From contig NC_089851.1 in NCBI RefSeq assembly GCF_036373705.1, forward strand, positions 21,451,970 through 21,515,969: 64,000 nucleotides of DNA, read 5' to 3'. A program made the translations under genes and the position numbers. The notes under the pieces are model-generated. The model did not search any database and was not told the DNA's origin. It was given only the letters and a program-made list of their open reading frames with translations. Each line of letters starts with the position of its first letter. Position 1 is the first letter of the stretch. This DNA is from Amia ocellicauda (taxonomy: Eukaryota; Chordata; Actinopteri; Amiiformes; Amiidae). Below are positions 1 to 12,665 of this stretch, piece after piece.

Positions 1-292
1 TTATACAGAAATGAATGCATTTGCCAAACTTATGCCAGATTTGTCATCCAAGCTAACTCAGCTATTATTATATTGATATATTTCATAGCTGTAGGATCAT
101 CTGAACTGAGCCCTCTGTGAGGAATGCGTGTGAAACCAGTAGCCCTGTGAATACACCCAATGGAAAAATGGTTTCCTTAATATAGATAAAAATAAATGTT
201 TTAGAACTATACATAATTACTTTTTATTACCATTTAGACTATTTCAAGAGATCCCACTTGTTTATAAGTCTGGTATACAGCAAAATACATAC

Positions 293-3200
293 CCTTGGTC
301 CTCTGAGTCTCCAGACAGATGACGTTTTATCCGATCTTTACTGTACTTAATTGTTGTTATGAAGGCAAGACCTACAATCAAAATATTAACATTTGCATGA
401 TGTACTTGCATCCTGAGGTTTTCCGGGTGGAAACATTGTATGGATTTTATTACATTTAGCAAAGCGTGGTAAACATTTCTAGGAATAGCACCACTATTGA
501 TGTTCAGTTTCAAAAATAGGGTCTACATCACACTTACACTGACAAGATTAACTACCACCAACATCTTTGTTTTTGGAAATGACTCATGGATGGCAAAGAT
601 ATCAATTTCGACACTAGGTTGTAAATCATTTACACATTATAACAGATTTATTCAGCTATTTATTCATTTAAATCCAACATAAATATATATATGTACAAAA
701 AAACATTAAGTATAGAATTAAATATCTCAAAACCAAATTGAATGGTCACTGGCTTTCCCTGTAATCTTTAATTGGATGTTCATTCTCCTGAAGAAAACCA
801 CTTGCTATATGTTATTTGAAATGAAGAAAAAAAAAACACCAGGTTTTTCTGACAGAAGTGGTCTTGGAGACCTCCACCAGATTTCCACTGTTAAAATGCG
901 GTCGTGTGCATTTTTACAGTGGAAATCTGATGGAGGTCTCCAGGACCAGGGCTGGAGTGGAATAAACCCATTTATGAATCACGATACTCACTTCAGCCCG
1001 ACTCAGGCTTTGGGGTTACATTCGCTAGGTCTGAACCAGCCCAGCAGGGCTCACATATATGTCTTAATTAAAATCCTTCCTGAGCAGAACAGAATTTGGA
1101 AGTGGAAGCAGTTGTACCATGTGTCTGTGCGCAGTATTTCCCTCGGGTGTTGATATATTCTAGGCAGCCGGCCTTCTCCTCCAGCGAGGGGCAGGCGTTC
1201 CCGCTGTTCCTGGGCTCCTGCTCTATGTGCCGCCTTCGCACTCGGATGGCCGGTTCACACTGCTGGGCACATCCACTCCAGTGGCTCCACTCACTCACCA
1301 CACAAGCCTGAGCTGCAACCGAGAAGCAATGAATTACAACAACAGTGTTTTAAATATATATAAACACAGCACAGTCCACTGAGATGCCAGATTCAGATGC
1401 TGAACAAAACCTTGACCTAGACTTGTGGCATTTATGGAAACAAATAAGACACCGCAATATACTTGTTGGGCCCTGAAGTTTCACAAGTATGAGATTGGCA
1501 TAATTTGATAGCATTCATAAATTAATATTTATTAATTTAGTATCATATCTGCAAACCATATAGGAACTAATTTGTCAATCTGCTGTCAAAAAGTTTAAGA
1601 CAGTATCATTGTATATTACTCTGTTTATCCTGTTTGTACTTTCCATACCAAATAACCCCTGAATTGTTTGTCTTGCTTTTCCAACAGACATTAATATTTT
1701 CTACCACAAGAGAGAGCCAGAGTCAAGTTCACTGTTTTAACACAGGGCTGGCTGCATTTCAACCAAAATAAGCAGCAAATATATTACATTCCCTGGCCTC
1801 ACAATGTACTCCTCTTTATAGATATTGTATATTTGAATTAAACCTAGGTTTTTAGGTAATAACAAGTTGAATGTATATGTAACTGATTTACATATCTAAA
1901 CATAATTGAGTGTGTAAATCTTCTGATAATGTATTCACTATAGTAATTTTATTTTAAAGATATGTTTGCAAATAAGGAATGAATATACATAGATAGTGAG
2001 ACAGTTTCTGTTTTCCAGAATTGCATAGGCCTTCTGCAAAGTCCCTAAAGTCCAAGATTGTATAGGTTTTTGTTATTACTGTTGATGTTTTGTTTGTTTG
2101 TTTCAATCTTATTAATGTGGACATAATGCCTTTTACCCTCTTCGTTATTAATTATTTTACACGTAGAACACACTGTAAAATTCCCACTGCTCACTTCTAC
2201 GACAAGGTGTTTGTTTCAATCTGATAATAAAACCGATAATATTGACAATTCTAGAACATAGACAATATTTATCTCTGATTACAAAAATACTACACAACAG
2301 CGCTATGTGCTCACAATCTCCTTGTACTCACTGGTGAAAGTAGTTTGATTTATATTAATTTACAGTTCCACTAACCAAAGGCATAAGGAATCATATTACC
2401 AATGTATGAAAAATGTTGATTAAATTCCTTTTATATGTTTTCATAAGCACACAAGTTAGGAATCTTTGAAGTTTGGCATGGGTTTATCATTTATACTGGG
2501 CACATGGTCCAGTATTAATCTACAGGATTAATCTACTTATAATTTGCTGAGTTTTCACTGCATGTATAGAAAAATAGCTATGCATTATAAGAACTAAGAT
2601 TTTTAATATGTGTATGAATCTGATCAATTTGTATATAAATATATAATATACAAATATATAAGTATATACGTGATATACTCTCAGGTACAATGTTGTGCTC
2701 GTATGTATACATTTAATAATGCATTGGATATTACTGTGTAATCTACACACAAAATAATATTTCAATTACATGTTCTATTTGCTCACTGAATATAACAATA
2801 GGAAGTACAGAAATATAAAAAGAAGCAGTATGTATCCATTGTTTTTAAAGAGAAGTATGTCTGCGAGCAAGTCTTCAGCACAATGTATACTTCTGTTAAT
2901 TTGATTAGTCTGTGGTTAAAACTCATGTGCTTTCATTTATATTTACTCCTGGGTTGTTCGGTTCTAAAGCTCAGAGATCACTTTCCCTGTACGGTAAGGA
3001 ATGCTAAAATGTGACCAACTGTTGATGAAATTATAACATAAAACTGGTGACATAACAGTTAACTATCATATACCAACACAGTGTTACTCTATTTTGTAAA
3101 TATCTTCCTTGTTTTGTATCAAACCATATGCATTTAAATGCTCTATATGTCGCTTTCTAAAATAGAGCAAATATTTCAAGTTGAGATATGTCTGACACAT

Positions 3201-3686
3201 AGCAATGATTCTTGTCACTCTCGTTGTATCTATCAGGAAGGCAAAATAATGTAATGTATATCAATCAAATCCTTTTAGAGAAAAGGCATAAATGATCTAC
3301 AATCACTTTTATCATGCAGCAAACATAAGTTACTTGGAGAATGATTTTGATGCATGTGTGATACAGTTGAAGTTTGGAAGCTTGGTCCCAAACACTCTCA
3401 TATCAACCTCCTGAATTCAATGTGACTGGGTCTTGCTCTTTGGCTGCAGGGGCATCTTACCTGGACACACAGATGTGTAGTCAAAACAGCAGTCTCTGGT
3501 GTGCTGACAGCTTTCATCACAAAAGCACGTCCCATAGACCCTGTCCATTCTCCAGTCTGTGCTTGTGCAGGTGGGGTCCTTGCCTCGACAGCACAACTCG
3601 GAGCATCCTCCTTCAGCTACCTGGTATGTTCCCAGCAGAACAGCTAGCTGTAAGAAGCAAACACCCTGAACAGGTAATCCCCTCAT
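293..3686 (-). CDS. SBSPON: SBSPON, somatomedin B and thrombospondin type-1 domain protein (5' part, three exons)
   Basis: Three coding exons read on the minus strand: 3461-3686, 1118-1312 and 293-371, with GT/AG borders and agreeing phases (1, 1, 2). Exon 1 begins with a hydrophobic signal peptide (residues 1 to about 25). A cysteine-rich somatomedin B domain follows (about residues 28-74), with the FCDESC and DCCFDYTSVC motifs. Exon 2 carries one thrombospondin type-1 repeat with the WSHWSGC motif and a basic RVRRR stretch. Exon 3 begins GLAFITT and ends with SEDQG, matching the family linker. I chose the Met at 3686 because it starts the signal peptide; the frame is open further upstream to a Met at 3992, but that extension has no secretory character. 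Known for the family: a secreted, matrix-associated protein of unclear function. The C-terminal exons should lie left of position 1, so the gene is cut by the window. The domain order and the position beside C8orf89 and RPL7 make the name secure. Confidence 0.9.
861..946. repeat. Near-perfect hairpin (39-bp inverted repeat) in an SBSPON intron
   Basis: The arm at 861-899 is the reverse complement of the arm at 908-946 with three mismatches, around an 8-base loop. It lies between SBSPON exons 2 and 3. It could be a foldback MITE or a transcribed hairpin. I do not recognise the family. Confidence 0.75.
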
Positions 3687-4300
3687 GATGAGCCAAAAAC
3701 TGGGCAAAACTGAGTCGCTCCCCAGGGGATTTTCCAGGAATCCGATTTGTAGGCCACCTCTTCTGAAATATTTTTTTTTTTGTGGAAATGAAGCTGCAAT
3801 GAGATAAACGGTGGTGTATTTATCCAGATTTGGTAATTGAGTGCACCATTCCCATTCTGTCAGTCTTGAGGAAGCAGTCTTGTAGAGTAGACAGGGGTTA
3901 TCCCTGCTGTTAAAATCCTTGTGACCTGAAATTCTTCTTAACACTGATCCTCTGTAGACACATAAAACAAGTTTACAGATTGTTCGCCTCAAAGAAAAGA
4001 TCCATTCTGTGTGAACTAAAGCAGAGAATTGTATCTGGTCTCTGCAGCTAACATATTTTTCTGGAAGCAGTCACCCACAGTGTCCCTTTTCAGCAGTGGA
4101 GAATGCGCTGAGTAAGAATTAAAGTTTTTTTTTTCACTCGTCTTTTGGCTCTTCTGCCCTTGTGCAGCACTGGAGTCAGATCAGAGCACTGTGCCCAGCC
4201 CGCTTTTACACCAAGCTCTCACAGCACAGAGAGGAATGTGAGCATTTGGCTTGACTCCAGATAAAAGAGCCCAAGGTATGTAAATCAACCCTTTAGTTGT
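3687..4300 (-). promoter_or_regulatory. Presumed 5' UTR and promoter region of SBSPON
   Basis: Sequence immediately upstream of the SBSPON start codon on the minus strand. A weak TATA-like TGTAAAAG lies at about 4202-4209 on the minus strand. There is no CpG island. Assignment rests on position only. Confidence 0.3.
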
Positions 4301-5384
4301 CATATCATTTTGCTTGTTAATGATCCCCTGAAACACATATTACTCAAGTAAATACCCACCACGGCTGTTTTAACACAAGTAAGCTATAACCTGTGTGCGT
4401 GTGGATGTGTTGTGCCTTGCTGTCAGTTTGCTGAAGCAGCAGTGAAAATGAAATCCAGAGCTGGAGAGACACATACTGTGCCATTAGGACTTCCACACAG
4501 CCTGTGATTTCAATTATTTAACCAGAGTTTAACAGGCCTGTTTTCCCAATAGCCATACTTGAATTCTGCCCTTGCCACACAATTTTGGTTTGATCTAGTG
4601 GAAAATAACAGTGATTCATGCTTCCTCTTAATATGCGGCACTCACTGCATTCTGTATTGGGCTATTTCATAGAATTGTTGACACTTAAGTTTATTGCCAT
4701 AAACAAATAGTCCTAAATGTTTGATACGTTTCAGTAAATTCATGTGTCTCTGGTCTGAGGGAAGGTTAGAATTAACTGTTATTGCTATTTCAAATAAACC
4801 AGAAAATGACACAAAAAAAGAAAATTGCTAAGTTCAGTATCTCAGTAAACTGAAGGAATCCTCTTTCAATGATATGCAGATAACATTCAATATATCAAGG
4901 GGAAGGGAAATTAATCTTTATTTTAACAAAATGAAATAAGAAAATTCCAGTGACCAATTCCATGTTTCATTTTAAATTGTTCAGCAATATGATTTTCCCC
5001 TACTGCATTTTTTAACCTTTTAAAATAATCCATTATTGCAGCATTACACATCCAATCTATATGTATGAACCCTCCTGTTTCCTAGTACTATAGAAAGCAC
5101 TTCATAAACTTTTGGTGCAAACTGGCTGAAACATAATGTTAAGCATGTTGGAATAATTGAGACCTCCACAGGAGGCGTGCAGAAATCCAGAATGGAATGA
5201 AAGTCAGTGCATGTGTGAAAGCTGATGAATTATTACTTTAAGAATGATTTTTTAAGACCCACTGGAGTCACAAATCTCTCTAGATTGTTCCTCATTCCAC
5301 AGAGAGGGGTGGTCAACCAAAGAAAATGGAATCACATTAACAAGTAGGTTTCTTTAAAAACAAAGGCTATACAGTATACAACAT

Positions 5385-5420
5385 ATTATGTATATTATGT
5401 ATATTATGTATATTATTATT
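5385..5420. repeat. Short tandem repeat, unit ATTATGTAT
   Basis: Three consecutive copies of a 9-base unit, followed by a TATTATTATT stretch. Confidence 0.8.
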
Positions 5421-6306
5421 ATATATTATAATATATTCATGGGTACTGTACTTCTTTTACTTGCTAGTTTTGTGCAGCACCAGATGACAGCACATTTCCT
5501 GGAATAGTGATAGAGATAGAGATATGTGATTAACTAACTTTTTTGTTTTTTCCGTGGTAGCTGGGGAATATTTGGAAAGATGAAAGCATGGATACAGGCC
5601 CTGTCTAGAGCTTTGATCTCTCTTTCAACACAAAGTTTCTGATGCCAATTTAGTGGTCTGTGTCTCTACATGCTTGGTACTGTCCACTGTGTATCAGGAT
5701 TTTTACTCATGTATTGAGTCACCCTCTGCCAGAGAAAACAAAGCATAAATTGAGTCATGACCTCCTATTTTTGAGAAGAATGTAACTAGATTGTCACTTG
5801 GTATGCCTGCTGAATGTTTTTCTCTGTGTGTGACATTCTACAATGTGGCTTCACATCTTTTTCGATCAATAGTTCACCGTCATTAGAATTCCATGTCTTT
5901 GTGTTTCCTTGCAGCCTGGATCGTGTGGCTGGGTTTATATCAGGCACTGGTCAGTTTCACCAGTTTCTGGATACTAGAAGAATGCATCCTGTAACATGAT
6001 GCATATGCCTGTGGATCTCAAAAGCATTACACCCTTTATAATACAATTCATTCTGAAACATATACTGTATATCACAAGTCTTACCAGTCTAATAAAACAC
6101 GGTTAAAAGAAAAGGTACAGAGGGAAGTATTATGTGCCACAGGGGGAGAAAAAGTAATCCACCCCCTTTAACCCATGAGAATCTTGTATGACATACAGTA
6201 TACGTCTCAAACATTTAACAGATTTGACAATAATCTATTCTTCCTATGTACAAGGCTAAATTTGTGCTATTATTGATTTCATAATAATATTAATATAATA
6301 ATTAAC

Positions 6307-6309
<3 letters not shown>

Positions 6310-6369
<60 letters not shown>
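6310..6369. repeat. (AT)n microsatellite, about 30 units
   Basis: Uninterrupted AT alternation of about 60 bases. Confidence 0.95.
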
Positions 6370-6370
<1 letters not shown>

Positions 6371-9300
6371 CGCCTTTAAAAGCAGGTATCGTAAAGTGTT
6401 TTACTACAACATTTGATATTTAAACATTTAGTAAATAATAACAACAACAGCAACAACAACAGCCCACTACTCACTATTACTAATACTAAACATTAAATTA
6501 GGATTTTTGTAAAAATCTACAACACAACTAATGGTATGTAAATAGTGGGAACAATCAAAGGCAAATAAATGCTAATTAAATTGCTTTTCTAGAATAATGG
6601 CAGTATTTTGTATATGATTGTGTCATGTTTCCAACATCATTCTGAAAGCTTACTCTGTTATACTGTCACAATTGTATTGTAAGGGGCATCTGAGCTGAAG
6701 ATGACTATCAGTTTCTGCATGCCAGTGTTGGCAGAGCAGGCTGTCCTGGAAACAGAGATGCATGGCTGATGCTAATTAAACGTAGCTGCCGTGGGTAAAC
6801 CAAACAGCCTCTGTGACACATGACACACTTTTTCAGCCCCTCTCTATATTTTAATCTGCATATAAATTGTTGAAATGCTTTTCTGGTTTCTAAGGGATCC
6901 ATTTTTTGGAGTCAGGAGTATCGGATATACAGTTGTATTGTATTTCTCTATTTTGTCCAGGACGTACAATTTCTATCACTGTGAATTCTGGAGCTTATCA
7001 AAATTAAGTATTTTTTGTTTGTCAGTTTCATTAAAAAAAGTTTTCAATAGAACAGAGAGTGCAAATTAAGGAGATCAGTTCAGTATAGCAAGAGGGGGAA
7101 GAAACTGTTTGGCAGTGGTTATATTTTGTTTCTCAAACTTCCATGAGTCCCCAGAGATGACATCTAATTAGTCTTCCACAAGTTGACAACAGTACCAGTA
7201 GCTAAAAAGTCAATGAGGTCAGGTGCATCTACAGATATTAAACTATGTTCATTGAAACATGTCAGCCTCCTTGTGTATTCATCAGTATGTGATGTGCCAA
7301 TTCCAGGTGAACTCTAATAGGTCCATATTAATTCGCAAAATGATTGGCGCATGTTTTACTGCTCAGGGATCTAGTGCACACACTGATATGTTGGTTGTTC
7401 CAACAAACAAGGGCTTTCACCTTCTTTAAGAAGCACGCTGCCCCGATCATAGCAGGATCTTGATTGGCCATCAAGCTGGGTGTCAGGCACTCCTGGCTCT
7501 CTGTGCAGAGTATGTATTCTCCTGCCCTGCATAAGGCCAAGGGACTCAAAACTAATCGTCCAATTACTACACGGTCACTTCTGGCTTCTGCTGGAACTGT
7601 TACACTCACTTGTCCTTGTCACCCACAATTGAATTCCTTATCACTACTATATTTTATGCCACCCTTTTTGATGTTCCTTACTAGTACATTTTCTTTCTCT
7701 TTATTGCTTTTTGGGTGTTAATCATCAATTAGGATATAACTATTAACCTTCAGATAAAATGATCATGGTATTATCAACATACAAAGCATTATCTATATAT
7801 AGATAAATTTGGTTAATGCAATTATTCTGAATATGGTTATTTTGTTGTTTATTTATATCAGATATTTTTTTACTGTCCATATCATTTATTATATTTCTTT
7901 TTGAAATCAGCTCATAGCAAATCCTTTATACAAACAAAAAATGTTTGAACTTCTTAGCATGGAATGTACTAATTAGTTTTAATTATTCATCCATAATTCA
8001 GATTAATAATATCTAGGATACATATGTATTTGTGTGTGTGAGTGTCTGTGTGGTTTTGGTTCAACAATTCAGCTAAATATTTTATGCTAAATGTTGTATA
8101 GACATAAATACATTGATTGCGTGCATTATTTTGGGTGGGAGGATACATTACAAGCTGATTATGGCATGGAAAAGTCTCAGCTTGATTGATAAAAGCACAG
8201 ATTATATGAGGCTATATGTGAAGATTGGGGAGGTCCTTCTAAATATCTATCTTGGAATTTCAATGCTTGCTATAGATGTTATAAAGGATGAAGAATGAAG
8301 TGATCTGTATTTTTCTGACAGTTACTTGGAACCTTTAATAAGTGCAGGAAAGCAACCGAAAGTCTGATACCGATTCGAAGGTACAAGAAAAAGTGTGGAA
8401 AATATGAATATAGTTCTCAATCATTTTCTAAAAATACACTTCTACAACCTCTGCATTACACCGAATGTACTTTACATCAACAATAAAACTGCTTTATAAT
8501 ATAAAACATGCTAAATTAATTATCAAACAAAATGCTGAACAGTGTGGTGAAAAAGACACAGTAACAGAATAATTTCAAAATCAAAAAAGATGTGTCTTGT
8601 TCTTCAAAATTAAAAATGGATGAAAGGTAACGAGTAGTATACATACTTTTTATTTGTCTGTTACTTTATACTGTTTATTTCCCTTAAAAGTATTTTCAAT
8701 TGAGTAACAAGGAAGGGGTTAATGGAGTTAAAAGAGGTTCCATACATAATGTAATGGTGATGTATTATGTTTTGTAAATGCTTTAGCCATAAATAAGGGC
8801 ATGTTGACAGTTTGCTATGCCGATATTTGGCCATTTGTAAATTAACTGTGTTTGCTGTAAACCTCAGATACTTTAGTCACTGGTGTACACTCGTTTGTAC
8901 ATGAAGTGAAAAGCAAAACAATTTTCCTTAACATGTTTTCTTCTCTATGTATCTCTAGTATTTCACTTAAAAAGATTTTTTTCACATCTCTTTGATTATG
9001 GCATTTTTAGAAAATCATAAAATATATATATAAAAAAGAAATTAATGTCCAAAGTTGAAAACAGGGAGGAAGAAGGGAGAGAGGAAAAAGACAATAAATG
9101 AGCTACAAAGATAAATGAACAAGAAAGCACAGTAAATGGAAAAAACTTGAAGAGCTGGATAACTCGTGTGTTGCAAGAAAGATCTCAACAAAAGGACAGT
9201 GTTAAACAGTTACAGGAAAATACCAAGGAGGCAGCAGCAAAACCATCATGAGCATGGATGGGCAGCAACAGGGAATATAAAAATTCTGTGAAGATTGCCA

Positions 9301-9384
9301 CATGACGAGTTATCCCAACCCTCTGACAGCACCACCAACACACGTCTACATATACGGTACATCATATGGCAAACTGTTTTGGTA

Positions 9385-9600
9385 TCAAAAATCCAATTGT
9401 TCATATCAGCAATTGTGTCACTTTTATCATATCAGAAATATAATGTTTGATACCAGCAATTCAATTTTTGATGTCAGCAATTGTATTTTTGACTACAAAT
9501 ATGATATTTGTGATATAACGAATATGACACAATTGTTGATATCATTTTTTAAATTATTTTTATTTATGAAAATGTATAGTTTATATCAGCAATTGAATGA
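9385..9600. repeat. Degenerate short repeat built on ATCAGCAATTG
   Basis: At least four direct copies of a motif like ATATCAGCAATTG, plus an inverted copy (CAATTGTTGATATC), in an AT-rich 200-bp block. The open frame across it is a by-product of the repeat and resembles no protein. Confidence 0.5.
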
Positions 9601-10699
9601 ATTAAATCACTATATACATCAATAAATGTTAAAATAGCTTAAGTATAAAATCCATTGAAATTACTTCATTTAGAAATAATGTTAAGAAATCTAAATCTGG
9701 AATGTGAAATAGCATATAACAGTAATTAAACCACAAAAAGAATGTCTCTTATGAGTATGAAAGATAGAAAGACATTAGATGAAAGTGTGCATTTTCAAGA
9801 TAAAACAATTGGTTACATTTTGTATTATCAAGATACATAGCTGCTCTATTTTTACATATCTAAAAGAACCAGATTAGAATCATGAAGCCTGAACAGTGAG
9901 AAGCAGTCTTCATGCCGACTAAAATAGCTTCTTTGTTCAACTATTAGCATTTCAGACTTGTAGCACGTTTGGCCTTGTCTGTTTGCAAAAGGAAGAATTC
10001 GGTGGCACAAACAGTAACACTCCCACTTCAGATGTTTCCAGTCTGTTTCTCTATCTTGGCTGAGATGGTTGCACTTGTTTTGATATATTCATAGGTTGTA
10101 ATAATGCACCTTGTGTTTCTGAAGGTGATGTATGCTTAATTAGTTCCAGACTAATTAAAAAATCAATGTTTCCTCAGCATTGACTGACTTGTCATTAATG
10201 GTGATCACAGGAAGTAGAGTTTGCTTGTGAACTGTGTGACAGGTTACTCAGGCTGGGACTGTGAGCTCTTGAGTCCATTGTGGTAGATGATGCAACCAAG
10301 TTAGTACCCAGCACTATTGCTATTAACAGATTTATACTGGACAGTTAATTAAAGTTTAGTCTGTCCAGCTGTGTAGAAACTGGGTGTGAAAACATTGGTA
10401 CACTCTTATAATTTAAGTTTTGCAATGGGAGTAGAGAAAGGGAGTAAAGAAAGCCTTGTCTGAAATAACACCACATTATTATAATATAATTGTCAACCAA
10501 AATTCCAGGGTTAGAGATCAGTTGGACAGCCTCCAGGGAATGTGTGCTCAAGTTGAGGGTGGTATGATGTACGAGGGTGGGTTTGAATGCAGTTGAAATT
10601 AAGATGCAACCAATTCAATGTGGTTTTTATTTATGAAAGCAAGTTTTTTAATGAAGTTTGACTGTATATTCAATATTCTATAGCTCATATCCCTGAACT

Positions 10700-10748
10700 G
10701 GGATTATTATTATTATTATTAATAATAATAATAATGATAATGAATCCC
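10700..10748. repeat. AT-triplet palindrome
   Basis: GGGATTATTATT... is followed directly by AATAATAAT... and ends AATCCC. The two halves are nearly complementary and could fold into a hairpin. Confidence 0.7.
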
Positions 10749-11743
10749 ACTTGTATTATTTTAAATAACGTATTTAACAACACAATCCTTCTTCTGCAAT
10801 ATGACTTCTGAAAACAGTGTATCAGAAAAAAAAAAATTACATTAAAATAAATTGATTTGTCAGTTCCAAATATTTGTCTCAGATGTATTTCACATTCTGG
10901 ACTTAAATGCTGAAAAGTGTTAAAAAAATGTAAATATTTAGACTACTAATAATACATGAAAGTAAACATCTAACTGGCAGTTTATGCTTCTTTTACCATT
11001 TAAGGAACAAAGTGCAGCTCTAAAATCTTGTAAATGGCCAAGGCTACCATACATGTGTTTTTAATGAGTTTTAAAAGAACTTCAAGAGATTAAAATAATT
11101 AATATGAAATAGTTGACATGCCATACCAAGCCATAAAGCATGTCTCAGAAGAACTAATCTTCTCCGCACTGAGGATTATTAACTGGAATTTCATGCTTTG
11201 TGTGTGCACATGAGTAAAGTTCGGCCTGTTGTTAACAGTTGGTGAATTAAATATTTTATGCATAATGCACTATAGGATAATTGTATGAGCCATGCATATA
11301 AATACTTCCACCTTCAGACTTTTGGATACCCGTCAAACGTTCTTTATGATGTGTTGGAATTTTAATGAAGGACATGCATTTAATTTCCCATGGCAAAAAA
11401 ATGTAACATTAAATAAATTATTGTAGATGGATTATGGAGAAGTTGCTGAATTGCAGTAGCACCATCTGCTGCTACTTAGAATGCTAAACATTTAGTAATC
11501 TTCATGATTTATTATTGTTTAATAGAATTAAAAAACAAGATAACACACCAACCGGAGAATAGACGATTAATTCTAAAGCTCAGGTAAAGGGGATGTTTTA
11601 CAGTGAAATCTATGTACAAGCACTGTGTTTGTTCCTTTTAAATTTGACCATTATGTATTTATTTATTTATTTATTGATGATATGGTTTTGCTAAAACACA
11701 TGTAGCTCATCAGCTTGGTTAATTACTTGGAATCTAAAACATA

Positions 11744-11922
11744 GGCCGGATTAAATCAAAACTCTGACCCACCCGCTAATAGAAAACTACAGAACTGTAC
11801 TCAGTTGCGGCTGCATTTTTAGTAAGTTGCCACTTTCTTCTAATCATAAATGTAACCGCTATGATGTACAGGTTTGTAGTTTGCTATTAGCGGGTGGATC
11901 AAAGTTTTGACTTAATCCGGCC
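11744..11922. mobile_element. Palindromic MITE of about 179 bp
   Basis: The ends GGCCGGATTAAATCAAAAC and GTTTTGACTTAATCCGGCC are inverted repeats. Further inside, CACCCGCTAATAG pairs with CTATTAGCGGGTG, and the arms extend to about 55 bp. There is no coding potential. A target duplication is unclear: the flanks share only ATA. The superfamily is not assigned. Confidence 0.7.
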
Positions 11923-12508
11923 CCATATTTGCATTTGCTCTCTGGCTGCAAGTCTGTCATTCTTATCATAAACCCTTATGCAATATCTTGTGAAGGATAA
12001 AAAATGTAATGTGACATTGGCATTGGCTGCGCTTAAACTGGCACTATTCTTTTAAGCCACTGCAGAGTATTGCCATAGTCCATGTCTTTTGATTTTCTTT
12101 TCTTGGCAATGTTAGAATTTGGCAGTGGAATAATCTGCATTCTCAGATCCGGACAGATAAATGATAATCTTTAGCTTAACATGTAGAATAACACACCTTT
12201 TTGGTTTGTTATTAAAAGGTCCTGATGGAAATGGAAAATGGCTTTACACCTGCAAGTATATCTTCCCCGTAGAGAGGAGGGAGAGTCAGACATCATCACA
12301 TATACAAAATTCCAGATTCTGACAAATCATTTGATGATTCTTTAGCCAAAAGTCTCAAACACGTCTTTCTCCTGCTTTTTATAGATGTTTTCATTGTTGT
12401 CCTGGTAGGTTTCTGAAAATGTTTGCTCTTCTCAATACTTGACAAAACGTGTCTGCCAGTTCTGTGTCTTTCGGTGTCTTGTATGTCCAAACAGGCCATA
12501 AGGCCGGA

Positions 12509-12665
12509 TCGCGTGCATACTATAATGGTTCACAACTTTGCATGCATACTATATTGGTTTATGTGCATACTATATTAGTTCGTGTGTGATTATATCGGTT
12601 TGCTTGTGTAATATATTGGATATTTTTTCTTGAATACTATATTGGTTTGCGTGCATACTCCATTT
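12509..12665. repeat. Degenerate minisatellite, unit about 21 bp (GCGTGCATACTATATTGGTTT)
   Basis: Six or seven diverged copies follow one another, with core motifs GTGCATACTATATTGGTT, TGCATACTATATTAGTT and GAATACTATATTGGTTT. Spacing varies between about 20 and 33 bases. Confidence 0.65.

Noticed and set aside
776..1153. 125-residue plus-strand open frame
   Set aside because: Runs through the hairpin repeat and then antisense to SBSPON exon 2; no protein similarity.
3687..3992. N-terminal extension of SBSPON to the Met at 3992
   Set aside because: The signal peptide starts at the Met at 3686; the upstream residues would bury it and look like untranslated sequence.
7328..7721. Overlapping 85-93 residue open frames on both strands
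   Set aside because: No domain, no splice context and no similarity I can recall.
9302..9625. 107-residue open frame rich in repeated SNSIFD/SNCIFD
   Set aside because: The apparent protein repeat comes from a degenerate DNA repeat in AT-rich sequence; there is no coding context.
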